Assembly: GCA_017961685.1 (NCBI GenBank)
Contig: JAGCWW010000016.1
Coordinates: 1-64,000, forward strand
Direction: 5' to 3'
Origin: Acholeplasmatales bacterium
GTDB taxonomy: Bacteria > Bacillota_I > Bacilli_A > Acholeplasmatales > JAEDCM01
DNA: 64,000 nt
The translations under genes and the position numbers were made by a program. A model generated the notes under the pieces. It was given only the letters and a program-made list of their open reading frames with translations. It searched no databases and was not told the origin of the DNA. Of this stretch, positions 18,687 through 30,071 are shown in pieces; the stretch's first letter is position 1; the number at the start of each line of letters is the position of its first letter.

Positions 18687-19220
18687 ATGAACGATAAATC
18701 AATGTTAGAAGTAGCCATTGAAATTATGGAAGCTTCAAACGAACCTAAAAATATTTATAAATTAATTGATGAGGTAACTGAAAAGCTAGGTTATGGAGAT
18801 GACTTCCAAGCTAAAGCTCAATTATATATTGATATCACTACAAGTGCTGAATTCGTATATTGTGGTGGAGAAGATGATCTTTGGGATTTAAAGATTAGAC
18901 AATCATTAGATATGTGGGATAAATCATTCTTCGAAAATGAAAATGCAGAAGCAATCGATGATGAAGATGATGAAGACAACATTTCTATGGAAGATTACAA
19001 CTACGTTGAAGATGAAGAATCTGATGAAGATGCTGAAGAAGCAGATGAAGATGAAGAAGAAGATGAAAGTACTTATGAAATCGATGAATCTGAAGGCGAT
19101 GAAGACGAAGATGAAGAAAATTCATGGGACGATGATGAAGAAAATTCATGGGATGACGACGAAGAAGAAAAGTATAATGATATGATGGATGACTACGAGG
19201 ATTTATACGAAGACAAATAA
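18687..19220 (+). CDS. rpoE: RNA polymerase delta subunit
   Basis: 177 aa accessory subunit found in Firmicutes, which speeds RNA polymerase recycling. Residues 1-85 form the HARE-HTH domain (MLEVAIEIMEASNEPKNIYKL); the rest is an Asp/Glu tail of about 90 residues that acts as a nucleic-acid mimic. Start: ATG 18687, 8 bases from AAGGAG; an in-frame GTG at 18678 overlaps that site. The tail contains a 24-nt tandem repeat (19113-19160). Confidence 0.95.
   Translation: MNDKSMLEVAIEIMEASNEPKNIYKLIDEVTEKLGYGDDFQAKAQLYIDITTSAEFVYCGGEDDLWDLKIRQSLDMWDKSFFENENAEAIDDEDDEDNISMEDYNYVEDEESDEDAEEADEDEEEDESTYEIDESEGDEDEDEENSWDDDEENSWDDDEEEKYNDMMDDYEDLYEDK
19113..19160 (+). repeat. Two 24-nt tandem repeats in the rpoE acidic tail
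   Basis: The two copies (19113-19136 and 19137-19160) encode EENSWDDD twice. They differ at only three or four third-codon positions, suggesting a local duplication. Confidence 0.85.
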
Positions 19221-19226
19221 TATTTA

Positions 19227-19249
19227 AAGAGGATTTATTCCTCTTTTTT
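19227..19249 (+). terminator. Terminator after rpoE
   Basis: Stem AAGAGGA/TCCTCTT, loop TTTAT, then TTTT. Confidence 0.8.
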
Positions 19250-19263
19250 ACTAAGGAGATTTT

Positions 19264-19827
19264 ATGGATAGTTTTATAGAATTCGATAGCTTAAAAAAAG
19301 AATATAATAACTTAATGGTTGAAAGATTCAGTGATGCTCCTTTTAGTGAATCATTTGAATGTATTTATGATGTTATAGAATACATTTATGAATGTGAAAA
19401 ACAAGGAGAAGAAATAAGTGATGATTTATTTGATCTATTCACTTTTGGTTATAGATATTTAAATGAGAAATTCTTATATATGAATAGCTTACTTGAAAGA
19501 GTATATAAGAATGATTCAAATTTAAAGAAACATTATAGTGATTTAGATATGTTATTCTATATAATGGATTTTGTAACTGATGCAAAACTAGAAGAAATAA
19601 ATCCAGCTGAATTACTAAACCTTGAAGAAGAAGTATTAACTTCAATAGAAAAGAATACTCCATTAAAGGATGATTTAAATAAGAGATTAGATGATGTCAC
19701 AAAGAAGATATTTATGAAAGGTTATCACGGCTTCATGGAAACATTTGAAATGTTATATGATGCGATAACTTATGGTATTGAAGAAAAAGATACTGATGAT
19801 GGTGAATTCTTTGAAATAGAGAAATAA
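19264..19827 (+). CDS. Hypothetical acidic helical protein, 187 aa
   Basis: Not recognised. It is predicted soluble, almost all helical and acidic, with repeated aromatic/acidic pairs (YDVIEYIYECEK, FYIMDFVTD, MLYDAITYGIEE). There is no signal peptide, TM segment or known motif. TAAGGAG lies 7 bases before the ATG. It sits 15 bases after the rpoE terminator, so some read-through from rpoE is possible, but no own promoter is clear. Confidence 0.8.
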   Translation: MDSFIEFDSLKKEYNNLMVERFSDAPFSESFECIYDVIEYIYECEKQGEEISDDLFDLFTFGYRYLNEKFLYMNSLLERVYKNDSNLKKHYSDLDMLFYIMDFVTDAKLEEINPAELLNLEEEVLTSIEKNTPLKDDLNKRLDDVTKKIFMKGYHGFMETFEMLYDAITYGIEEKDTDDGEFFEIEK

Positions 19828-19828
19828 A

Positions 19829-21469
<1,641 letters not shown>

Positions 21470-21504
21470 TTATTATAACATAACAATTATAATAATTCTA
21501 TAAC

Positions 21505-21532
21505 AAAAAAAGGCCCCTACAAAAGTAGAGGC
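21505..21532 (-). terminator. Terminator of the 121-aa membrane protein gene
   Basis: Stem GCCTCTAC/GTAGGGGC (one G-T pair), loop TTTT, followed on the minus strand by a T run. Confidence 0.85.
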
Positions 21533-21541
21533 GTTTTCATT

Positions 21542-21907
21542 TTATTCAGCTTTTTCTTCAGTAGCAGTTTCTTCTTTAGTTTCTTCAGCAGGAGCTTCTT
21601 CCTTAACTTCAGTTGCTTCAGCATCAACTACATCATCTTTATTTTCTTTCTTACCTGTAAATTCGTTTACTGAACCTGCACCATATAATAAAGTGAAGTC
21701 GTTTTTACAAATTTGAGTAATGAAGTCAATGATTACGATGATAGTACCAAGAATAGGAACAAACATTAGGATTGCACCGATAAGAGGAGATGAATCCTTT
21801 GTTTCAATGTACTTAAAAATACGTGCAACGATTCCAATTCCAAATAAAGCTAAAATTACCTTTAAAAATTTATTGATGTTATTATACCATCTTTCAAAAC
21901 CATTCAT
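21542..21907 (-). CDS. Small two-TM membrane protein with acidic tail
   Basis: 121 aa, unrecognised. A short amphipathic start (MNGFERWYNNINK) precedes two hydrophobic segments (about 14-28 and 39-62) and then a Glu/Ala/Thr/Lys tail with repeated EET and EEK units. The start at 21907 is set by AGGAGG 7 bases upstream; a longer reading frame from 21994 would place the promoter inside the gene. It has its own promoter and terminator. The tail resembles those of MscL and FtsH in this genome, so acidic C-tails may be a local habit. Confidence 0.7.
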   Translation of the reverse strand: MNGFERWYNNINKFLKVILALFGIGIVARIFKYIETKDSSPLIGAILMFVPILGTIIVIIDFITQICKNDFTLLYGAGSVNEFTGKKENKDDVVDAEATEVKEEAPAEETKEETATEEKAE

Positions 21908-21930
21908 AGCGAAAACCTCCTTTGTATAAT

Positions 21931-21959
21931 ATTTTATAATTATTTTATTAATAATACAA
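21931..21959 (-). promoter_or_regulatory. Promoter of the 121-aa membrane protein gene
   Basis: On the minus strand TTGTAT (21954-21959), 17 bases, TAAAAT (21931-21936). Confidence 0.6.
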
Positions 21960-22000
21960 TAAAAAGACACAAATTGTACATAAAAAATGGACATATGAAT

Positions 22001-22028
22001 AAAAAAAGTAGAAGAATTATTCTTCTAC
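22001..22028 (-). terminator. Terminator of the tilS-hpt-ftsH-rqcP operon
   Basis: Nearly perfect palindrome GTAGAAGAAT-T-ATTCTTCTAC (22008-22028) that includes the rqcP stop; on the minus strand a T7 run follows. Confidence 0.8.
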
Positions 22029-22277
22029 CTTTTCTTCTTTAATTATTTCATACATTAAATCCGCTTCATTTTTCTTAACGAATTCATTTGTATTTAAGAC
22101 TTTAAATGTGACTATTTTTAAACCAAATCTTATTTCAACAATATCATTTATTTTGATTTCAGTAGATGGTTTACAAACTTTTCCATTTATCTTAATCTTT
22201 TCATGATCTGCGACTTCTTTAGCAACAGTTCTACGTTTAATAAGACGAGATACCTTTAAGTATTTATCTACTCTCAT
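22017..22277 (-). CDS. rqcP: RqcP (YabO-type S4-domain ribosome quality-control protein)
   Basis: 86 aa. The S4 RNA-binding domain fills it: [23 protein letters not shown], then [14 protein letters not shown]. In Bacillus this protein binds stalled 50S subunits with RqcH to allow Ala tailing. Its start overlaps the ftsH stop by one base, so the two are translationally coupled. The sequence is much closer to YabO than to Hsp15. Confidence 0.92.
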   Translation of the reverse strand: MRVDKYLKVSRLIKRRTVAKEVADHEKIKINGKVCKPSTEIKINDIVEIRFGLKIVTFKVLNTNEFVKKNEADLMYEIIKEEKVEE

Positions 22278-24358
22278 TATTCTTCCTTATTTTCTTCATC
22301 GCTAGAAGTAGTTTCTTCTTTAGTCTCTTCAGCTTTAGGAGTTTCTTCAACTTCTATAACTTCTGGTTTATCAGAATCATCTTTTTTAATTGATTCTTCA
22401 GCAGCTTTCTTAATTTCATCAATTGAAACTTCTTGGTTATCAACTGTGACTTTTTTTTCTTCTTTTTCGTTTTTAGCTTTATCAGCAGCCTTTTTATCAT
22501 CCCACCACTTTAAATGACCAGTTTCAACGATTTCCATAATATCTTGATTGTTGATTGTTTCAATTTCAAGAAGATATTTAGCGATGTTTTCTAATAATTC
22601 TTTATTTTCAGTAATACATTTTTTAGCACGAGCATAACACTCATCCATAATCTTTCTTACTTGATCATCAATTTCTTTAGCAACGGCATCAGAGAAGTTC
22701 TTTTCAGCTAGATAATCTCTACCTAAGAATACGTTACCTCCGCCATTTTCGTATTGTACAGTACCCATATCTGACATACCATATTGAGTAACCATTGCAC
22801 GTGCAATTTTTGTTGCTTGTTGGAAGTCATTATGAGCTCCTGTAGAAATTTCATTAAAGCAAATTTCTTCAGCAACTCTACCACCTAAGAAACCAGTAAT
22901 CTTATCTAGTAAGCCTTGCTTAGTTTCAAAGAATGTTTCTTGTTCAGGAAGCATTAAGGCATATCCTCCTGCTTGACCACGAGGAATGATTGTTACTTTT
23001 TGAACAATGTTTGCATTTTCTAATTTAACACCTATTACAGCATGACCTGCTTCATGATGAGCAACCATAATTCTTTCTTTATCAGAATATTTTCTACTCT
23101 TTTTAGCAGGACCCATTAATACTCTATCAACAGCTTCATCGATATCAGCAAGTTCAATTACTTTACGATTAGCTCTTGCAGCAAGAAGTGCTGCTTCATT
23201 TAAAAGGTTTGCAATTTCAGCTCCAGAGAAACCTGGAATTCTTTGTGCTACTTCATTAAAGTGTACGTTTGGAGCAAATAATTTATTTCTTCCATGTACT
23301 TTTAAAATTGCTTCTCTACCTACTACATCAGGATTTGGAACTGTAATTTGTCTATCAAATCTTCCTGGACGAAGTAGTGCAGGGTCTAATATATCAGGAC
23401 GGTTTGTTGCAGCCATTACGATAATACCTGAGTTATTACCAAATCCATCCATTTCAACTAATAATTGGTTAAGTGTTTGTTCTCTTTCATCGTGTCCACC
23501 ACCTAAACCAGCACCTCTTTGTCTACCTACTGCATCAATTTCATCGATGAATACGATACAAGGAGAGTTTTCTTTAGCTGTTTTAAATAAATCTCTAACA
23601 CGGCTAGCACCAACACCAACGAACATTTCAACGAAATCAGAACCTGAAATTGAGAAGAATGGAACATTAGCTTCACCAGCTACGGCTTTAGCAAGTAATG
23701 TTTTACCTGTACCTGGAGAACCAAAAAGTAGAATACCTTTTGGAATTCTTGCTCCAATTTCAACATATTTTCTAGGGTTCTTTAAGAAGTCAACAACTTC
23801 TTCAAGTTCTTGTTTTTCTTCATCACAACCAGCAACATCTTTAAAGGTTACTGTTTTATCTTTAGCTAATCTTGCATTAGATTTTGCAAAATCAAATGCT
23901 TTACTATTTCCCCCACCGCTAGATAATGCTCTAAATAGTAGGATGAATATAATGATTGATCCAACTAAAGGAAGTAAGTTAATAATTACTGATAGAACGT
24001 TAGTATTACTTACTGTACCATACTCAAATGTAATAGTAGAAGTAGAAAGTAATAATGGTTCAATTGTATCTTCAAATGTATTTTGAGATACATATACATA
24101 ATAATTATTTTCTTTTCCAGTTGATGTTGTGTATACACCAGTTACATAATATAACATATCGTTATTTCCTGTTGCTGGTTTAACATTAACAGACTTAACT
24201 CTTTCAGGGAATTCAACTACTTGTTGGTAGAATTCTTGATAAGTTAATTTTGTTTTCTTAGATTTATTACCGAATAATAATAGAAGGCATCCTACAACTA
24301 TTGCAGCAACAATCAAATACATGATTATGCTTGTAATAAGCGATTTTTTATTATTCAA
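22277..24358 (-). CDS. ftsH: ATP-dependent zinc metalloprotease FtsH
   Basis: 693 aa membrane AAA protease. TM1 is at about residues 8-28, an extracytoplasmic domain follows, and TM2 is near 115. The AAA module has Walker [15 protein letters not shown], Walker [10 protein letters not shown] and the SRH region; the Zn site is HEAGHAV. The last ~90 residues are an acidic, Lys/Glu-rich extension. 2 bases after hpt. Degrades misassembled membrane proteins and regulators. Confidence 0.97.
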   Translation of the reverse strand: MNNKKSLITSIIMYLIVAAIVVGCLLLLFGNKSKKTKLTYQEFYQQVVEFPERVKSVNVKPATGNNDMLYYVTGVYTTSTGKENNYYVYVSQNTFEDTIEPLLLSTSTITFEYGTVSNTNVLSVIINLLPLVGSIIIFILLFRALSSGGGNSKAFDFAKSNARLAKDKTVTFKDVAGCDEEKQELEEVVDFLKNPRKYVEIGARIPKGILLFGSPGTGKTLLAKAVAGEANVPFFSISGSDFVEMFVGVGASRVRDLFKTAKENSPCIVFIDEIDAVGRQRGAGLGGGHDEREQTLNQLLVEMDGFGNNSGIIVMAATNRPDILDPALLRPGRFDRQITVPNPDVVGREAILKVHGRNKLFAPNVHFNEVAQRIPGFSGAEIANLLNEAALLAARANRKVIELADIDEAVDRVLMGPAKKSRKYSDKERIMVAHHEAGHAVIGVKLENANIVQKVTIIPRGQAGGYALMLPEQETFFETKQGLLDKITGFLGGRVAEEICFNEISTGAHNDFQQATKIARAMVTQYGMSDMGTVQYENGGGNVFLGRDYLAEKNFSDAVAKEIDDQVRKIMDECYARAKKCITENKELLENIAKYLLEIETINNQDIMEIVETGHLKWWDDKKAADKAKNEKEEKKVTVDNQEVSIDEIKKAAEESIKKDDSDKPEVIEVEETPKAEETKEETTSSDEENKEE

Positions 24359-24360
24359 TG

Positions 24361-24909
24361 TTAATCACCCCTCTTATAAATTTCTTCCTTTAAAACTCCT
24401 ATAAAAGGAAGGTTACGATATTTTTCATTATAGTCTAGACCAAATCCTACCGCAAACTCATTTGGGATTTGATATCCAACATATTTAGGCTTAATATCAG
24501 TGATACGTCTTTCTGGCTTATCAAGTAGTGTAACTATAACTATCGATTTAGCCCCTCTAACAGATAAGATTTCACTAATAGTTTTTAATGTCTTACCAGT
24601 ATCAACGATATCTTCAACTATGATTATATCTCTATCCTTAACACTACAGTTTAAGTCCTTTTTAATTTGAACGTCTCCGCTACTAGTGCCATGGTAGCTA
24701 GATGCAACCATAAAGTCCATTTCAATTTGTATATCCATATGCATAATTAAACTTGTCATAAAAGGAACGCATCCTTTTAGTAAGCCTATTATAAGTGGTG
24801 GAGTAGTATTATCCCTATAATCATCACTTAATTGCTTTCCAAGTTGTTTGCACATTGATTCAATTTGCTCTTCTGAGACAAGTACATCTTTTATGTCATC
24901 AGTCATCAT
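24361..24909 (-). CDS. hpt: Hypoxanthine phosphoribosyltransferase
   Basis: 182 aa purine salvage enzyme. The PRPP motif is [14 protein letters not shown], the hood/flexible loop is ASSYHGTSS and the base-binding segment is [23 protein letters not shown] lies 7 bases before the ATG, inside the end of tilS (11-base overlap). The tilS-hpt-ftsH order is conserved in Bacilli. Confidence 0.97.
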   Translation of the reverse strand: MMTDDIKDVLVSEEQIESMCKQLGKQLSDDYRDNTTPPLIIGLLKGCVPFMTSLIMHMDIQIEMDFMVASSYHGTSSGDVQIKKDLNCSVKDRDIIIVEDIVDTGKTLKTISEILSVRGAKSIVIVTLLDKPERRITDIKPKYVGYQIPNEFAVGFGLDYNEKYRNLPFIGVLKEEIYKRGD

Positions 24910-26200
24910 TTTTTTTCACCTCATAAACTACATAAATAGGATCTATGACATCCTTTGGACCTTTAATAATACCAGGAATACCTAATATTTCATCATCCAT
25001 GTTTAAAACAATAGGAACCTTTTTTCTAACGTCCATAGGAATTTTCATATCAATGAATAAATCCTTTATTTTTTTCTTACCGAAAACAAATTTGAAATAA
25101 TCGCCATCGCGTCTATTTCTAATTTTAAGCGGTAATACTAAAGTATTATAACATAATTTTAAAAAGATTTCTTCATTATTTTTAATATTTCTAGTTATTT
25201 TCACAATTGACCCATCAGGTAGTTCAGCTTGTTCTTCTAAATTTAAGACAAATTCATAATTTTCATACTCATTTATTCTAGTGATAGAAGAAGTTTCATA
25301 ATTTTTCATAAAACATAATCCTTTAGAAATATGAACTGTATCATGAGCCTTTCCTGTAAGTATCATTTTCTTGATTAAGTTAATCTTATTGTATGAACAA
25401 GGTATTTGATTTTGTTCTAGAATATATGAAATAAAATCTAGTTTAACAGCATCATCTAAACTAGCAAATTCATCATTATTTATTTCGCCTCTGTTTTTAT
25501 TATAAAGTTTAATTGATTGTTTTCTAATAAAATCAAATGCCTGATACATTTGTTTAGAATATCTTAAAACATTTTGATAAATGTTTGGATTTTCTTCAAC
25601 TAAAATAGGTACGATATTATGTCTATATCTATTTCTAGTGTATTTATCTTTTGAGTTAGATCCATCTTCCATAAATGGAATATTATTTGCTTCTTGATAG
25701 TTTTTAATTTCACTTCTAGTAACACATAACAATGGTCTAATTATTGATACATTACCATAGTTGATTAATGGCCTTATTCCGCCATAACCATATAAGTTAC
25801 TACCACGAGACATACGCATTAAAATAGTCTCAAGTAGATCATCTAAATGATGTGCTGTAGCTATCTTACTAGCCATATATTTTTTAGCAACATCAAAGAA
25901 GAATTCATATCTTAAACGTCTAGCCTCATCTTGGAAGTTAGTACCTTCAATCTTATCTAGTTTAATAGATTCAAAAGGTATATTTTTTTCTTTCGCATAA
26001 TCTCTAACAAAGATTAATTCATTATCAGATTCAACTCTTACATTATGATTGACATGAGCTATTACAATTTTATAACCAAGATTATAAAGCACGTTTAAAA
26101 GAACCATTGAGTCTATACCACCAGATACACCAACAACAATGGTTTCATCTTTTTCGATTAATTTCTCTTGCTTAATAAAATCTTTAATATTATCAATCAT
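24899..26200 (-). CDS. tilS: tRNA(Ile)-lysidine synthase
   Basis: 433 aa. The N-type ATP pyrophosphatase loop is VVGVSGGIDSMVLL. HHLDDLLETILMR and SRGSNLYGYGGI follow, and the C-terminal domain has RNRRDGDYFKF. It converts C34 of the AUA-reading tRNA-Ile to lysidine and is essential in most bacteria. Start: GAGGTGAATTCT leads to the ATG at 26200; an in-frame GTG inside that ribosome site is rejected. Confidence 0.96.
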   Translation of the reverse strand: MIDNIKDFIKQEKLIEKDETIVVGVSGGIDSMVLLNVLYNLGYKIVIAHVNHNVRVESDNELIFVRDYAKEKNIPFESIKLDKIEGTNFQDEARRLRYEFFFDVAKKYMASKIATAHHLDDLLETILMRMSRGSNLYGYGGIRPLINYGNVSIIRPLLCVTRSEIKNYQEANNIPFMEDGSNSKDKYTRNRYRHNIVPILVEENPNIYQNVLRYSKQMYQAFDFIRKQSIKLYNKNRGEINNDEFASLDDAVKLDFISYILEQNQIPCSYNKINLIKKMILTGKAHDTVHISKGLCFMKNYETSSITRINEYENYEFVLNLEEQAELPDGSIVKITRNIKNNEEIFLKLCYNTLVLPLKIRNRRDGDYFKFVFGKKKIKDLFIDMKIPMDVRKKVPIVLNMDDEILGIPGIIKGPKDVIDPIYVVYEVKKNDD

Positions 26201-26295
26201 AGAATTCACCTCTTTATATTATAACATAAATAATTATATTTTAAAAATATAATGAAAAAACGATAAATTGTTGTATAATATTTTTGGTGATTAAA

Positions 26296-26850
26296 ATGGA
26301 TATTATTTTAGCGTCTAATTCTCCAAGAAGAAAAGAAATATTAGAATCCTTAGGTTATAAATTTAGAATAGCACCAGCTGATATTGATGAAAATATTGAT
26401 TTAACAGGTGAAAGATTAGTATGTGAGCTAGCAAAAAGAAAGGCTTTAAGAATTTATAACTACAATAAGGATAGTATCGTTATAGGTAGTGATACAATCG
26501 TTTATTATAATGGTAAAGTTTATAATAAACCTAAAAGCGAAGAAGAATGTTACTTTATGCTTAAAAGTTTATCAGGTAAAACTCATGAAGTTATTACAGG
26601 AGTATATATTGCAAATCCTTTTGAACCTATATCATTTTTTGAAAAAGCATATGTTACTTTTAGGGAATTGACTGATGAAGAAATATATAATTACATTAAA
26701 ACTAAAGAACCATTTGATAAGGCTGGAGGATATGCTATTCAAGGTGTTGGTAACTCATTAGTTGAAAGCTATAAAGGTGATCTTTATACAATTATTGGTT
26801 TGCCTAAAGATTTAGTAAATAGCCATTTAAAGCGATTATTGAATAGATAA
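26296..26850 (+). CDS. Maf family nucleotide pyrophosphatase
   Basis: 184 aa. The family start LASNSPRRKEILESLG is present, with the catalytic GSDTIV and KPKSEEEC, SGKTHEVITGV and AGGYAIQG. Hydrolyses non-canonical or dTTP/UTP-type nucleotides; associated with septum arrest when overproduced in Bacillus. The ATG at 26296 follows GGTGATT; TTG at 26284 is upstream of it. TATAAT at 26274-26279. Confidence 0.94.
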   Translation: MDIILASNSPRRKEILESLGYKFRIAPADIDENIDLTGERLVCELAKRKALRIYNYNKDSIVIGSDTIVYYNGKVYNKPKSEEECYFMLKSLSGKTHEVITGVYIANPFEPISFFEKAYVTFRELTDEEIYNYIKTKEPFDKAGGYAIQGVGNSLVESYKGDLYTIIGLPKDLVNSHLKRLLNR

Positions 26851-26876
26851 CAAGTCGATTTGACTTGTTTTTTATT
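26851..26876 (+). terminator. Terminator after maf
   Basis: Stem CAAGTC/GACTTG, loop GATTT, then T7. Confidence 0.85.
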
Positions 26877-26902
26877 TTACTAGGCAAAATGAACCATTAC
26901 TT

Positions 26903-26981
26903 TTTCTTATAAATTATATAAGAAATAATTTTAAAAATTATTCTTTTTATTCTTTAAGAATAATATAAGATGTTGTATAAT
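26903..26981 (+). promoter_or_regulatory. Two inverted repeats and promoter upstream of the DUF1846 gene
   Basis: The first inverted repeat is TTTCTTATA/TATAAGAAA (26903-26911, 26917-26925). The second is ATTATTCTT/AAGAATAAT (26937-26945, 26956-26964). TATAAT follows at 26976-26981. The arms are 9 bp and perfect but contain mainly A and T; the second overlaps the expected -35. Confidence 0.45.
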
Positions 26982-27004
26982 TGTTAGTGTTATGAGGTGG
27001 CAAT

Positions 27005-28486
27005 ATGAGACAAGCATTTGATGTAGAAAAATATTTAGAATTACAATCTAAAAACATATTAGATAGAGTAAATAAATTTGACAACAAATTATACATTGAA
27101 TTTGGTGGAAAGTTATTTGATGACTATCATGCTTCTAGAGTTTTACCAGGTTTCTGTCCTGATTCAAAACTTAGAATGTTAAAGACTATTAAAGATAAGG
27201 TTGAAATTTGTATTGCGATAAATGCAAATGATATCCAAAACAATAAGGTTAGAGGAGATTTAGGAATAACTTATCCAAGTGAAGTATTAAGATTAATTGA
27301 TGCATTTAGAGAATCTGAACTTTATGTTGGTAGTGTTGTTATTACACAATACTCATCATTCCCTAGTGTTGATCAATTTATCACTAAATTAAACAACCAA
27401 AATATTAAAACTTATCTACACTATGCAATACCTTCATATCCACACAATGTTTCACTAATCCTATCTGATGAAGGGTTTGGAAAGAATGAATACATTGAAA
27501 CAACTAAGCCTATTGTTGTTGTTACTGCACCAGGACCTGGTTCAGGAAAGATGGCAACATGCTTATCACAGTTATATCATGAACACAAAAGAGGAATTAG
27601 AGCAGGTTATGCTAAATATGAAACATTCCCTATTTGGTCAATTCCACTAAAGCATCCAGTTAACCTTGCTTATGAAGCAGCAACTGCTGATTTAAACGAT
27701 GTTAATATGATTGACCCATTCCATTTAGAAGCTTATGGTACTTTAGCAGTTAACTATAATAGAGATGTTGAAGTATTCCCTGTTGTTAAAACTATATTTG
27801 AAGAAATTTATGGTGAATCTCCATATAAATCACCTACAGATATGGGTGTAAACATGGCTGGATTTGCTATTATTGATGATGAAGCAGCTTGTGAAGCAAG
27901 TAAGGCTGAAATCATTAGAAGATACTTAGATTCATTATGTGATTATAGAAATGGTAAAATTAAAGAAGAGTCAGTTGACAAAATTGCCTTACTTATGAGA
28001 CAATTAGATATATCAGTAGATGATAGAAAGTGTGTTAAGGCTGCTTTAGAAAAAGCTGAAACAACTGGAACACCTTCTATGGCTTTAGAGTTCCCTGATG
28101 GAACAATCATTACATCTAGAACATCTGATTTACTAGGTGCTAGTGCAGCATTAATCTTAAATGCACTTAAGCATTTAGCAGGAATTAGAGATAAGATGTT
28201 ATTATTATCAAAGAATATCATTAAACCTATTCAAGATTTAAAGATTAAACAATTAGGTAATCACAATCCAAGATTACACTCAGATGAGGTATTAATTGCA
28301 CTAGCTATATGTGCAACAACAAATACAACTGCTGAACTTGCTTTAAGTCAGCTAGATAAATTAAGAGGATGTCAAGTTCACTCAACAGTAATGTTACCAA
28401 GTGTGGACGCAAATGTCTTCAAGAAGTTAGGTATCAATTTAACATGCGAACCTAATTTCTACGCAAAGAAACTTTATAGAAAGTAG
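27005..28486 (+). CDS. DUF1846 domain protein
   Basis: 493 aa, full length for this uncharacterised Bacillota family (PF08903). Recognised from the start QAFDVEKYLELQSKNI, EFGGKLFDDYHASRVLPGF, TAPGPGSGKMATCLSQLYHEH (P-loop-like GPGSGK) and MGVNMAGFAI. Cytoplasmic. The glycine loop suggests nucleotide or phosphate binding, but no reaction is established. mscL follows 15 bases later. Confidence 0.9.
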   Translation: MRQAFDVEKYLELQSKNILDRVNKFDNKLYIEFGGKLFDDYHASRVLPGFCPDSKLRMLKTIKDKVEICIAINANDIQNNKVRGDLGITYPSEVLRLIDAFRESELYVGSVVITQYSSFPSVDQFITKLNNQNIKTYLHYAIPSYPHNVSLILSDEGFGKNEYIETTKPIVVVTAPGPGSGKMATCLSQLYHEHKRGIRAGYAKYETFPIWSIPLKHPVNLAYEAATADLNDVNMIDPFHLEAYGTLAVNYNRDVEVFPVVKTIFEEIYGESPYKSPTDMGVNMAGFAIIDDEAACEASKAEIIRRYLDSLCDYRNGKIKEESVDKIALLMRQLDISVDDRKCVKAALEKAETTGTPSMALEFPDGTIITSRTSDLLGASAALILNALKHLAGIRDKMLLLSKNIIKPIQDLKIKQLGNHNPRLHSDEVLIALAICATTNTTAELALSQLDKLRGCQVHSTVMLPSVDANVFKKLGINLTCEPNFYAKKLYRK

Positions 28487-28501
28487 AAGGAGGAAAAAAC
28501 T

Positions 28502-29074
28502 ATGGGATTCTTTAAAGAGTTTAAGGCATTCATTTCTAGAGGAAACGTTCTAGATATGGCTGTAGGTGTTGTAATTGGTAATGCTTTTGGTGCTATCGTT
28601 ACTGCATTAGTTAATATTTTACTAAGTGTTTGTTTATGGGCAGTACCAGGAGGCTTAAAAGGTTTAGTAACTGTATTACCAGCTGCAAATAGTGCACAAA
28701 GAGGTATTGAGGGAATTGGTCAATCATTCAAGGCTAAGGAAATCGTTGATGCAACAATTAAATTTGCTGCTGCTCAAGGAAAAACAATTACAATTGACAG
28801 TGATGACTTTATGCTATGGCAAAATGCATTAACTAGCAAGTACACTTTACATGGTCAAACTTACACTTACAATATGTCTGCAGTTATTGACTGGGGTGCA
28901 TTCATTAATGCAGTATTAAGTTTCTTAATTATCGCATTAGTATTATTCATCATTATTAGAACTGCTAACAAAGCTGCTGCTAAGAGAAACGAATTCAGAG
29001 AGAAAAGAGCTGCTGAAAAAGCTGCTGCCGATGGTGTAGAAGAAGCTGTTGCTGAAGAAGCACCTGCTGAATAA
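28502..29074 (+). CDS. mscL: Large-conductance mechanosensitive channel MscL with enlarged loop
   Basis: 190 aa, against about 120-150 usual. The cytoplasmic N-helix and TM1 are canonical ([30 protein letters not shown]); TM2 is at about 139-160. Between them the outside loop is about 90 residues rather than ~30-40 and holds a small soluble stretch. The C-terminal helix is Ala/Glu-rich and acidic. Releases solutes on hypo-osmotic shock. GAAGGAGG is 8 bases before the ATG; apparently co-transcribed with the DUF1846 gene. Confidence 0.93.
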   Translation: MGFFKEFKAFISRGNVLDMAVGVVIGNAFGAIVTALVNILLSVCLWAVPGGLKGLVTVLPAANSAQRGIEGIGQSFKAKEIVDATIKFAAAQGKTITIDSDDFMLWQNALTSKYTLHGQTYTYNMSAVIDWGAFINAVLSFLIIALVLFIIIRTANKAAAKRNEFREKRAAEKAAADGVEEAVAEEAPAE

Positions 29075-29096
29075 TCTTTTTTAAATAAGACAAACA

Positions 29097-29125
29097 AAAA
29101 AGGCTTTTAGTAAGCCTTTTTTTAT
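29097..29125. terminator. Bidirectional terminator between mscL and hslO
   Basis: Stem AAAAAGGCTT/AAGCCTTTTT, loop TTAGT, with T-runs in both directions; overlaps the hslO stop. Confidence 0.85.
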
Positions 29126-30000
29126 TGCTTGTTATTTTGTTTTTCATTTAATATTTCTACTAATTCATCTTTAGTAAAAATGTATTTTGTATTACAGAAA
29201 TTACATACTGTTTCAATAGATTCATCTTTAATTAAATCTTCTAAATCAGATACCTTTAACATCTTTAAACCACGTCTAAAGTTATCTTTACTACATCTAC
29301 AATACCACTTAAGTGGCATATTAGAATCTAGTAGCTCGTAATTGTTTTCACCAACTAATTCTTTAATGATATCTTCAGGAGTATAACCATCTTTAACCAT
29401 TGTTGAAACTTCTTTAATATTTTTTAATTTGTTTTCTAATTCTGTAATTACTTCATCACTACAATTAGGTAAAACTTGAATAATAAAACCACCTGAAGCA
29501 AGTATTGTGTTATCATCATTTACTAATACACCAAGTCCTACAGATGAAGGAATTTGTTCACTAGATGCAAAGTAATATGTAAAGTCATCAGCGATTTCTC
29601 CTGTTTGAAGTGGAGAAGATGATGTAAATACTTCATTGTTGATTAAAGTTTTAACTTCAAGTAAGCCATCAGTACCTACAGCATAGCTTACATTAATCTT
29701 ACCACTATCATTATATTGATAGAATTGGTAAGGATCTCCTACATAACCTCTAACAGTACCGTACTTTGTAGCTTCAACTACAATATCTTTAATTGGTCCA
29801 CCACCATTAATTTTAACTGTGACATTTTCTTCTTTTAAAACCGCAGTTAAAAGGGAAGCTGTCATTGTTCTACCTAAAGCAGCACTACTTGATGGCCATA
29901 AGCCATGTCTTTTTTGAGCTTCCGCAACTAATTCAGTAGTAACACAAGCATATATTCTTATTTGTTTATCATAGGCTAAAGCCTTTGCTAATGTATCCAT
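29122..30000 (-). CDS. hslO: Redox-regulated chaperone Hsp33
   Basis: 292 aa holdase activated by oxidation. Recognised from HGLWPSSSAALGRTMTA, GGGPIKDIVVEA and RGYVGDP. The zinc redox switch is CRC near 236 and CNFC near 267. Start: GGTGAT leads to ATG 30000; the upstream TTG/ATG codons to 30015 lie before the ribosome site. Confidence 0.96.
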   Translation of the reverse strand: MDTLAKALAYDKQIRIYACVTTELVAEAQKRHGLWPSSSAALGRTMTASLLTAVLKEENVTVKINGGGPIKDIVVEATKYGTVRGYVGDPYQFYQYNDSGKINVSYAVGTDGLLEVKTLINNEVFTSSSPLQTGEIADDFTYYFASSEQIPSSVGLGVLVNDDNTILASGGFIIQVLPNCSDEVITELENKLKNIKEVSTMVKDGYTPEDIIKELVGENNYELLDSNMPLKWYCRCSKDNFRRGLKMLKVSDLEDLIKDESIETVCNFCNTKYIFTKDELVEILNEKQNNKQ

Positions 30001-30017
30001 ATTTATCACCATCAATA

Positions 30018-30050
30018 ATTATATCACAATTAATTATTATATGGTATAAT
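30018..30050. promoter_or_regulatory. Divergent extended -10 promoters of hslO and dusB
   Basis: Minus strand: TGA-TATAAT (30018-30026) for hslO. Plus strand: TGG-TATAAT (30042-30050) for dusB. The two elements lie within about 30 bases; -35 elements are weak. Confidence 0.55.
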
Positions 30051-30071
30051 AATTGCTGGTAGGTGTGAACT

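Noticed and set aside
18937-19185. 82-aa Lys/Met-rich reading frame
   Set aside because: It is the shifted-frame shadow of the Asp/Glu tail of rpoE (GAT/GAA repeats read as ATG/AAG) and has no ribosome site.
21908-21994. N-terminal extension of the 121-aa membrane gene
   Set aside because: It would cover the promoter and lies upstream of AGGAGG, so the ATG at 21907 is the start.
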